From Haloarcula pelagica (lineage in GTDB: Archaea > Halobacteriota > Halobacteria > Halobacteriales > Haloarculaceae), in assembly GCF_030127105.1 (NCBI RefSeq), contig NZ_CP126162.1, forward strand, positions 62,001-126,000: 64,000 bases of DNA. Direction: 5' to 3'. The notes under the pieces were generated by a model, which worked only from the letters and a program-made list of their open reading frames with translations, did not search any database and was not told where the DNA came from. The first letter of the stretch is position 1, and each line of letters begins with the position of its first letter. Below, one piece after another: positions 57,971 to 64,000 of the stretch. The position numbers were made by a program, and so were the translations under genes.

Positions 57971-58942
57971 GTGAGCTACGCCACACTGCTGGTCACCGTC
58001 GGGATCATCGTGGGCATCTACGCGCTGCTGGCTGTCGGGATGAACATGCACTGGGGCGACACCGGCCTGCTCAACTTCGCCCACGCCGGCTTCTTCGCCG
58101 TCGGTGCCTACGCCTCGACGATCCTGACGACGCCCGGCGGTGAGGGGCTCCTGGCCGCGCGTCTGGTCGGCTTCGACCTGCCGATCGTGTTCGGACTGCT
58201 CGCTGGGACGGTACTGGCCGCCGCCGTCGGCGTCGTCATCGCGCTGACGAGCGTGCGCCTGGAGGGGGACTACCTCGCGATGGTCACGCTCAGCGCGGCC
58301 GAGATTATCCGGCTCGTCATCACCAACGAGTCCTGGCTCACAAGCGGTGCACAGGGGATCAGTGACATCCCGCGGCCGGCGGCCGGTGCGTTCCCGGTCG
58401 ATGTCGGCGGCGTCGCGCTGGGGTACGACCTGTTCTATCTCGTGCTCGTCCTGGGGATACTCGGGGCGAGCTACGCCGTCTTCGAACGGCTCTCGGGGAG
58501 TCCCTTCGGACGCGTCCTCCACGCGATTCGCGAGGACGAGGATGTCCCGCGGGCGCTTGGCAAGCACACGTCGCTGTTCAAACTGAAGTCCTTCGGCCTG
58601 GGTGCGGGTATCGCGGGACTGGCCGGCGGGCTCTGGGCGCACTTTTTCTTCGCCATCAACCCGACGATGTTCCTGCCGTCGCTGACGTTCAGCGTCTGGG
58701 CGGCGGTCATCATCGGCGGCGCCGGCAGCTACGGCGGCGCCATCGCCGGGACCGTGTTCATCGTCGGTATCCGCCAGGTGACTCGGTTCCTCCCGAACAA
58801 CATCCCGTTCAGCAGCGACCTGCCGTTCATCCGGCTCATCATCATCGGAATCGCCCTCATCGCGGTGCTGTACTACCGTCCGCAGGGACTGCTCGGTGAC
58901 AGGGAGCGACTGGCCGCGGGCCAGTCGATGGAGGGCGAGTGA
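57971..58942 (+). CDS. HAAT-family ABC permease (LivM-like)
   Basis: A 323-residue membrane protein with eight to ten helices and the LivM motifs GDTGLLNFAHAGFFAVGAYAS, RLEGDYLAMVTLSAAEIIRL, RVLHAIREDEDVPRALGK and AAVIIGGAGSYGGAIAGTV. It starts at a GTG with a strong ribosome binding site, 130 nt after the binding-protein stop. Its stop overlaps the LivH-like ATG by one nucleotide. The order M before H is the reverse of the classical liv operon. With LivH it forms the channel. Confidence 0.87.
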   Translation: MSYATLLVTVGIIVGIYALLAVGMNMHWGDTGLLNFAHAGFFAVGAYASTILTTPGGEGLLAARLVGFDLPIVFGLLAGTVLAAAVGVVIALTSVRLEGDYLAMVTLSAAEIIRLVITNESWLTSGAQGISDIPRPAAGAFPVDVGGVALGYDLFYLVLVLGILGASYAVFERLSGSPFGRVLHAIREDEDVPRALGKHTSLFKLKSFGLGAGIAGLAGGLWAHFFFAINPTMFLPSLTFSVWAAVIIGGAGSYGGAIAGTVFIVGIRQVTRFLPNNIPFSSDLPFIRLIIIGIALIAVLYYRPQGLLGDRERLAAGQSMEGE

Positions 58943-59808
58943 TGGCGGGGTTCGATCCGCAGTTCATCTGGTTCGGCCTCGTCTCGGGGAGCCTCATCGC
59001 GCTCGGCGCGCTGGGGCTGACGCTGATCTTCGGGATCCTCGATTTCATCAACATCGCCTACGGCGAGTACATGGCGCTTGGCGCGTTCATGGCCTTCGGG
59101 CTGAACACCACGCTCGGCCTGCCGGTGATCGCCGCCGCCGTCATCGCCGTCCCGGCGATGGGCGTGCTGGCGATCGCGCTGGACAAGGCCGTCTTCCAGC
59201 ACTTCCGGGACCGCTCTGCTATCGTGTTGCTGGTCGTCTCGATCGGGTTGTCGTTCATCCTGCGCAACCTCATCCGGATCGTCTGGGGAAGCGGAGCAAA
59301 GCGGTTCGAGGTCCCCATCCAGCAGGCCCCGACCTACTTCGGCATCCAGATTCTCGCCGATCAGGTCGCGATCGTCGTCCTGAGTCTCGCCGTGCTGGGC
59401 GGGACCTTCCTGCTCTTGCGCAGGACCGACATCGGCATCGCGATGCGTGCTGCCTCGGACGACACCGACCTCGCGCGCATCCGCGGCGTCGACACCGAGC
59501 GCCTCGTGCTGTACGTCTGGCTCGTCGGCGGCCTCATCGCGGCCGTCGCCGGCGTGATGCTGGGTCTGGACGGCCAGCTCCGACCGACGATGGGCTTCCT
59601 CTCGCTGATCCCCATCTTCGCCGCGGTCATCCTCGGCGGCATCGGTGACCCCGTCGGCGCGGTCGCCGGCGGCTACGCTATCGGGCTGCTCCAGGAGCTG
59701 TCGGTGATCGTCATCCCGGCGGAGTACAAACCGCTCGTCGGCCTCGTGTTGCTCGTGGCCGGCCTGCTGACCCGTCCGGACGGACTGTTCGGGGAGGCCA
59801 CACGATGA
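58942..59808 (+). CDS. HAAT-family ABC permease (LivH-like)
   Basis: A 288-residue membrane protein with LivH features: GALGLTLIFGILDFINIAYGEYMALGAF, RTDIGIAMRAASDDTDLARIRGVD and PIFAAVILGGIGDPVGAVAGG. The ATG at 58942 shares one base with the LivM-like stop (TGATG). The end overlaps the LivG-like start by 4 nt (ATGA), so the whole set is translationally coupled. It pairs with the preceding permease. Confidence 0.87.
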   Translation: MAGFDPQFIWFGLVSGSLIALGALGLTLIFGILDFINIAYGEYMALGAFMAFGLNTTLGLPVIAAAVIAVPAMGVLAIALDKAVFQHFRDRSAIVLLVVSIGLSFILRNLIRIVWGSGAKRFEVPIQQAPTYFGIQILADQVAIVVLSLAVLGGTFLLLRRTDIGIAMRAASDDTDLARIRGVDTERLVLYVWLVGGLIAAVAGVMLGLDGQLRPTMGFLSLIPIFAAVILGGIGDPVGAVAGGYAIGLLQELSVIVIPAEYKPLVGLVLLVAGLLTRPDGLFGEATR

Positions 59809-60566
59809 GCGAGCCAGTGCTTCGCGTCGAGAACCTCAGGAAGTCCTTCGGCGGACTCGTCGCCGTCGACGGCGCGAGCTTCGAGATCGAGGAAGGCAGT
59901 ATCGTCGGCCTCATCGGGCCCAACGGGGCCGGGAAGTCGACGACGTTCAACCTCATCACCGGCTTCTACGAGGCCGACGGCGGGACCGTCGAGTTCCGCG
60001 GCGAGGATATCGTCGACAACTCGCCGGAGGAGCGCGCCCAGCGAGGGATGGTGCGGACGTTCCAGATCACCCGGGAACTGACCGGCATGAAGGTCGCACA
60101 GAACATGCGCCTGGGCGGCCAGGACCACGACGGCGAGAAGGTGGTCCACGCGCTGGCCGGGACCGCGGCCGACCGGGAGCGAGAGATCGGCTCGAAGGCC
60201 AAGACCGTCCTCAAACAGCTTGAGCTGTGGGAGCTACGCGACGAGTACGCCGGGAACCTCTCCGGCGGCCAGCGCAAACTGCTGGAACTGGGGCGGGCGC
60301 TGATGGCCAACCCGGACGTACTGCTGCTCGACGAGCCGATGGCGGGGGTCAACCCCAGCCTCACCGACGAGATCATCGAGATGATCGACGAACTCTGCGA
60401 GCAGGGGATCACCTTCCTGATCGTCGAACACGACGTTGACATGATAATGGACATCAGCGACAAGGTCATCGGGATGCACCAGGGCCAGGTGCTCGTCAGC
60501 GGCCCGCCCTCGTGGGTCCAGAAGGACGAGGACCTGCTGGAAGCGTACTTCGGAGGTGAGGTCTGA
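59805..60566 (+). CDS. HAAT-family ABC ATPase (LivG-like)
   Basis: A 253-residue ATPase: Walker A GPNGAGKST, the LivG-specific VRTFQITRELTGMKVAQNM region, signature LSGGQRKLLELGRAL and Walker B VLLLDEPMAGVNPSLTDEI, then VEHDVDMIMDISD. These match the amino-acid/amide group. It overlaps LivH-like by 4 nt and the next ATPase gene by 1 nt. It would pair as a heterodimer with the LivF-like ATPase. Confidence 0.88.
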   Translation: MSEPVLRVENLRKSFGGLVAVDGASFEIEEGSIVGLIGPNGAGKSTTFNLITGFYEADGGTVEFRGEDIVDNSPEERAQRGMVRTFQITRELTGMKVAQNMRLGGQDHDGEKVVHALAGTAADREREIGSKAKTVLKQLELWELRDEYAGNLSGGQRKLLELGRALMANPDVLLLDEPMAGVNPSLTDEIIEMIDELCEQGITFLIVEHDVDMIMDISDKVIGMHQGQVLVSGPPSWVQKDEDLLEAYFGGEV

Positions 60567-61273
60567 TGCTGCTGGAAGCCCACGAGTTGAAGAGTGGCTA
60601 CGGCGACGCCATCATCGTCGACGGCGCCAGCCTGGAGATGGAGCACGGCGAGATGGTGACGATCATCGGCCCCAACGGCGCCGGGAAGTCGACGTTCCTG
60701 AAGACGATCGTCGGCCTGCTTCGCGTTCGCGAGGGGAGTGTCGTCTTCCAGGGCGAGGACATCACGACCATCTCGGCCGACGAAGCCATCGATTACGGCA
60801 TGTGTTTCGTCCCCCAGGTCGACAACATCTTCCCGAACCTCACGGTCATGGAGAACCTGAAGATGGGGGCCTGGTCGCTGACCGACGACGCCGACTTCGA
60901 CCGCCGCGTCCAGGCCGTCTACGAGCGGTTTCCGGAGCTACGGGACCGCACCGGGACCCTCACCGGGAACTTGAGCGGCGGCCAACAGCAGATGGTCGCG
61001 ATGGGCGCGGGACTGATGCTCGATCCGGACCTGCTCATCCTCGACGAGCCCTCCGCGGGACTGGCCCCGGACCTCGTCGACCAGATGTTCGACAAGATCA
61101 GCGAGATCAACGACGCGGGGACCTCGGTGCTGATGGTCGAGCAGAACGCCCGCCGCGCGCTCGAAGAGTCCGACCGCGGCGTGGTCCTCGACATGGGCGA
61201 CTCGAAGCTCCAGGGGACCGGCAAGGAACTGCTCGAATCCGAGGAGGTCGCGGAGCTCTACCTGGGAACCTGA
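60566..61273 (+). CDS. HAAT-family ABC ATPase (LivF-like)
   Basis: A 235-residue ATPase. It has Walker A GPNGAGKSTFLKTIVGLL, the LivF-type FVPQVDNIFPNLTVMENLKMG, signature NLSGGQQQMVAMGAGL, Walker B LLILDEPSAGLAPDLVDQ and VEQNARRALEESDRGVVLDMGD. It starts on the last base of the LivG-like stop codon. It completes the five-gene HAAT set (SBP, M, H, G, F). A soluble MCP follows after 10 nt with a GGAG ribosome site, so transport and taxis genes are cotranscribed. Confidence 0.88.
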   Translation: MLLEAHELKSGYGDAIIVDGASLEMEHGEMVTIIGPNGAGKSTFLKTIVGLLRVREGSVVFQGEDITTISADEAIDYGMCFVPQVDNIFPNLTVMENLKMGAWSLTDDADFDRRVQAVYERFPELRDRTGTLTGNLSGGQQQMVAMGAGLMLDPDLLILDEPSAGLAPDLVDQMFDKISEINDAGTSVLMVEQNARRALEESDRGVVLDMGDSKLQGTGKELLESEEVAELYLGT

Positions 61274-61283
61274 GGAGAGACAG

Positions 61284-62651
61284 ATGAACGAGCGATCACA
61301 CACGCCGAACGGCGCACGCGGCTACCGGGACCGAGTGGAATCCGACCAGCCGGACGACGAGAAGTCCGCCGACCAGCTCCGCCGGGAGCGCGACGAGTGG
61401 CGACACCTGTTCACACAGCTCATCGAGGGGTTCCCCGAACCGATGTTCGCCGTCGACGACGACCGGGTGTTGCGCTACTTCAACGAAGCGGCGGCGACGG
61501 AGTACGGGCGTGACCGCACAGAGGCCATCGGCACCGAGGGGTACGAGTTCTTCGGCACCGAGGGCGAGTCCGAGATCCTCGCCGAGACGGTCGCGCGGAC
61601 CGGCGAGACAGTCCGCGAGGAGGAGTTCCGGTCGGTCCCGACACCGGACGGGCGCCTCTGGAACCGGTCGATGGCAGTCGCGATGACCGACCTCCACGGC
61701 GACGGCATCGGTGCCGTGGAGAGGACCCCCATCGTCACCGACATCGTCCAGCAGCGCGACCGGATGGCCGACGCCCAGGAGACCGTCACCGAGGAGGTCA
61801 CCACGTCGGTCCGGGAACTCCGGGAGACCGCCGACGAAGTCGCGGGACAGTCGGCGCAGATGAGCGACTCCGCCGCCCGTCAGGAGGAGACGATGAGCCA
61901 GGTGGCCGGCGAGGTGTCGAACCTGAGTGCGAACGTCGAGGAGGTCGCCTCGACCGCACGCGAAGTCGAGGCCACGAGCGAGCGCGCGGAGGACCTCGCC
62001 ACCGACGGCCAGGCCGCGGCGACCGACGCCATCGAGGTCATGGAGTCGGTCAGCGACGCCGCCGGCGAGATGGGCGCGGACGTGAGCGAACTCCAGGACC
62101 GACTGGCCGAGATCGACGACATCGTGGAGGTGATCGACGACATCGCCGAACAGACGAACATGCTTGCGCTGAACGCCTCCATCGAGGCGGCCCGCGCCGG
62201 CGAGGCCGGCGAGGGCTTCGGCGTCGTCGCCGACGAGATCAAGGGGCTCGCGACCGACTCACAACGGCAGGCAAAGGAGATCGAGCGGACCATCGACGAG
62301 GTCCAGGTGACCGCGGCCAGGACCGTCGAGGGAATCCAGGAGACGAACCGCGAACTCGAAGCCGGCGTCGAGCAGGCCGAATCGGTGATGGAGACGCTCG
62401 CGGACATCGTGAGGGCGGTCTCGCGGACGGCCCGCGGGATCAGGGATGTCGCGACAGCGGCCGACGACCAGGCGGCTTCGACCCAGGAGATCGCAAGCAT
62501 GGTCGACGAGGCGGCCGACCGAGCCGACGACCTGGCGACGACGGTCGACAGTATCGCCGACGCGAACCGGACACAGCGAGACCTCGTCGAGGACATCGAC
62601 GCGTCGATCGAGGACCTCCGAGAGACGATGGCCGAGATCGACACCGGGTAG
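61284..62651 (+). CDS. soluble PAS-MCP chemotaxis transducer
   Basis: A 455-residue transducer without transmembrane helices. Residues about 30-160 form a PAS-like sensor (EPMFAVDDDRVLRYFNEAAA) and 165-455 an MCP coiled-coil signalling domain whose tip is EVIDDIAEQTNMLALNASIE, the CheA/CheW binding hairpin. Adaptation-type Glu/Gln pairs flank it. Cytosolic placement means it senses an internal state, not a periplasmic ligand-bound binding protein, unless it partners another receptor. It is cotranscribed with the HAAT operon, 10 nt after the last ATPase gene, so it may report substrate uptake or downstream metabolism. Confidence 0.85.
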   Translation: MNERSHTPNGARGYRDRVESDQPDDEKSADQLRRERDEWRHLFTQLIEGFPEPMFAVDDDRVLRYFNEAAATEYGRDRTEAIGTEGYEFFGTEGESEILAETVARTGETVREEEFRSVPTPDGRLWNRSMAVAMTDLHGDGIGAVERTPIVTDIVQQRDRMADAQETVTEEVTTSVRELRETADEVAGQSAQMSDSAARQEETMSQVAGEVSNLSANVEEVASTAREVEATSERAEDLATDGQAAATDAIEVMESVSDAAGEMGADVSELQDRLAEIDDIVEVIDDIAEQTNMLALNASIEAARAGEAGEGFGVVADEIKGLATDSQRQAKEIERTIDEVQVTAARTVEGIQETNRELEAGVEQAESVMETLADIVRAVSRTARGIRDVATAADDQAASTQEIASMVDEAADRADDLATTVDSIADANRTQRDLVEDIDASIEDLRETMAEIDTG

Positions 62652-62839
62652 CCGTACGGCCCGGATTCCGGTGTCAGGAGGCGGTTTCTCCGGCTGGGGG
62701 GCGTGGGCGACGACGTGTCCGATGCACACCAGCAGGGACGGCGACGATCCCCACCGAGGGAGTGCCGGTCGGCGGCTTCGGTACCGCGGAGCGACAGAGT
62801 CGCGTCAAGAAGTATGCGTCACGCCGACGAAGAGATCCT

Positions 62840-63637
62840 ATGAGCGACCGAACCGACAGGATCGAACCACGCTCCGCCCGTCGGCGGGGAACGGTCGACT
62901 ACATGCGGGCGGCGGGTCGGCGAAGCAACGTCCACGGGCTCGTCGAGGTCGACGTGACCGAGGCGCGTCGCCGTATCGAGGCCATCGAAGCGGAGACCGG
63001 AACGGCCCCGTCGTTCACCGCGTTTCTCGTGTGCTGTCTCGCACGGGCCATCGAGGATCACCCGGGGGTCAACGCGTACAGGGACTGGCGGGGTCGCGTG
63101 CACGTGTTCCGAGCCGTCGACGTGAACGTGCTCGTCGAGACGACGGTCGACGGAGAGCGGATGGGCGTCCCACACGTCGTCAGACGCGCGAACGAGCGAT
63201 CGCTCCGATCGATCCACGACGAGATTCGGGCCGCACAGGACGCCGAGGACCCGACAGCCCTCTCACGGTGGGCCGAGCTGGGACTTCGACTCCCCGGGTT
63301 CGTCCGGCGTCTCGTCTGGCGGCTCCCGCAGTGGCTGCCCGAGCGGTGGACGGACGTGGCCGGGACGGTCGCCGTGACCTCCGTCGGGATGTTCGGAGCG
63401 GGTGGCGGGTGGGCGATCAGCCCGACGAACTACACGCTACAGTTGACGGTCGGCGGCATCGGCGAGCGACCGGCGTTCGTCGACGGGACGCTCGCCGAGC
63501 GTGAGATTCTCAATCTCACGGTGACCGTCGATCACGACATCGTCGACGGTGGGGCCGCCGCTCGCTTCGTCAACCGGCTGTGCGAACTGATCGAGGACGC
63601 GCACGGGCTGGAACCGCAGGCCGACGGCCATTCCTGA
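62840..63637 (+). CDS. stand-alone E2-type acyltransferase domain protein
   Basis: A 265-residue protein corresponding to the catalytic (CAT-like) domain of 2-oxo acid dehydrogenase E2. The active-site motif H-x3-D-G is present in VDHDIVDGGAAARFVN, and TGTAPSFTAFLVCCLARAIEDHPGVN and the TNYTLQLTVGGIGERPAFVDG stretch match the fold. There is no lipoyl or E1/E3-binding domain, so it cannot be a normal E2. It may be a CoA-dependent acyltransferase for an unknown acceptor. The ATG at 62840 is preferred; codons upstream are Arg-rich and not family-like. No operon partner is seen. Confidence 0.75.
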   Translation: MSDRTDRIEPRSARRRGTVDYMRAAGRRSNVHGLVEVDVTEARRRIEAIEAETGTAPSFTAFLVCCLARAIEDHPGVNAYRDWRGRVHVFRAVDVNVLVETTVDGERMGVPHVVRRANERSLRSIHDEIRAAQDAEDPTALSRWAELGLRLPGFVRRLVWRLPQWLPERWTDVAGTVAVTSVGMFGAGGGWAISPTNYTLQLTVGGIGERPAFVDGTLAEREILNLTVTVDHDIVDGGAAARFVNRLCELIEDAHGLEPQADGHS

Positions 63638-63697
63638 TCGCGGCGACGGGCTCGCCAGCATCGGTCGGCCGACGGCGACCATCTGTACCGGATTCGA

Positions 63698-64000
63698 TCA
63701 GAGCAGGGCGACTTGCACCAGCGAGAGCACCACCAGTGGAACGTGAAACGACGCGTGAGCCACCATCGCCGCCTCAAGACTCCGGCGCCAGTAGAGCCAG
63801 CCAAAGAGGACGCCCGCGACAGCGTTCAGGAGAACGGTGCGGGCGATCAGTGCCGGGGTGAGGCTGACCGACTGGGCGAGCGCCGGGAGGTGCCCCACGC
63901 CGAACAGCACCGCGGACACCACGATCGCGGCCCACATCACTGCCGGCCGGGGGCCACCGGTCCGCCGACCAGCGACGGACCAGCCGGTAAACGCGAGGGC
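63698..64000 (-). CDS. CPBP/CAAX-type intramembrane protease (partial)
   Basis: Only the C-terminal 100 residues are in the window; the frame is open through the right edge. It contains SAVLFGVGHLPAL, the second conserved His motif of the CPBP family (FxxxH), the GVLFGWLYWRRSLEAAMVAH segment and FHVPLVVL, the third His-bearing motif. These proteases cleave within or near membranes and often act in peptide processing or immunity. The Glu-Glu first motif would be outside the window. Convergent with the acyltransferase gene. Confidence 0.75.
   Translation of the reverse strand, partial: ALAFTGWSVAGRRTGGPRPAVMWAAIVVSAVLFGVGHLPALAQSVSLTPALIARTVLLNAVAGVLFGWLYWRRSLEAAMVAHASFHVPLVVLSLVQVALL

Noticed and set aside
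61880-62644. Ser-rich 254-residue frame opposite the MCP gene
   Set aside because: It is the mirror of the coiled-coil coding repeats, a common artefact of GC-rich helical genes.

Overview
The window is almost certainly a haloarchaeon. Coding regions are GC-rich with strong G/C preference at third positions, proteins are acidic, many genes have an A/T-rich TATA box about 25-30 nt before the start codon with little or no 5' leader, and secreted lipoproteins carry twin-arginine signals followed by an AGC-type lipobox and Gly/Asp/Ser linkers. Type IV pilin, MCP, TMEM175, GlpR- and IclR-type genes fit Halobacteria. No rRNA, tRNA or CRISPR was found.

Layout: (1) 1-4233, a minus-strand metal locus: partial cbiM, two divergent NikR paralogues and a NitT/TauT-type ABC transporter whose ATPase has an unusual Cys cluster. 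(2) 4838-6414, a DUF4166/YndJ-like pair. (3) 6415-12687, an IS4-type transposase relic, a HEAT-repeat zinc-ribbon protein, an iron-type binding protein under a DtxR-like operator, an FAD oxidoreductase, a BASS-family transporter, then a small CC-motif protein, an HxlR regulator and a MerB-like organomercurial lyase; two promoters of this group share a near-identical operator. (4) 12688-18372, a gene-poor stretch with decayed fragments, a pilin, a TMEM175-like channel, an FAD protein and hypotheticals.

(5) 18373-48832, a sugar and sugar-acid catabolic cluster of about 30 kb: one CUT1 and two CUT2 ABC systems, a DeoR/GlpR regulator, an IclR regulator next to a D-xylose dehydrogenase-like gene, two enolase-superfamily dehydratase paralogues, an amidohydrolase lactonase, SMP-30 lactonase, two FAH-family enzymes, several SDR, Gfo/Idh, AKR and LLM oxidoreductases, a PfkB kinase, an FSA/TalC aldolase, mannonate dehydratase and a rhamnose-mutarotase-like protein. 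Together they look like import, oxidation to lactone, hydrolysis, dehydration and cleavage of pentoses, deoxyhexoses or uronates by non-phosphorylative routes. (6) 49849-56033, a 1007-residue FAD/Fe-S lactate (2-hydroxyacid) dehydrogenase, which could oxidise lactate from such a pathway, and a three-gene operon with a divergent Nramp-like transporter plus a wHTH regulator. (7) 56473-62651, a complete HAAT (branched-chain amino acid type) ABC operon ending in a soluble PAS-MCP transducer; then a stand-alone E2-type acyltransferase and a partial CPBP protease.

Most worth following are the NikR-flanked NitT-type transporter, the HxlR/MerB regulon with its shared operator, and recurrent GTTCAC/GTGAAC operators in the sugar cluster. 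Functions are inferred from motifs and family resemblance recalled without database searches.
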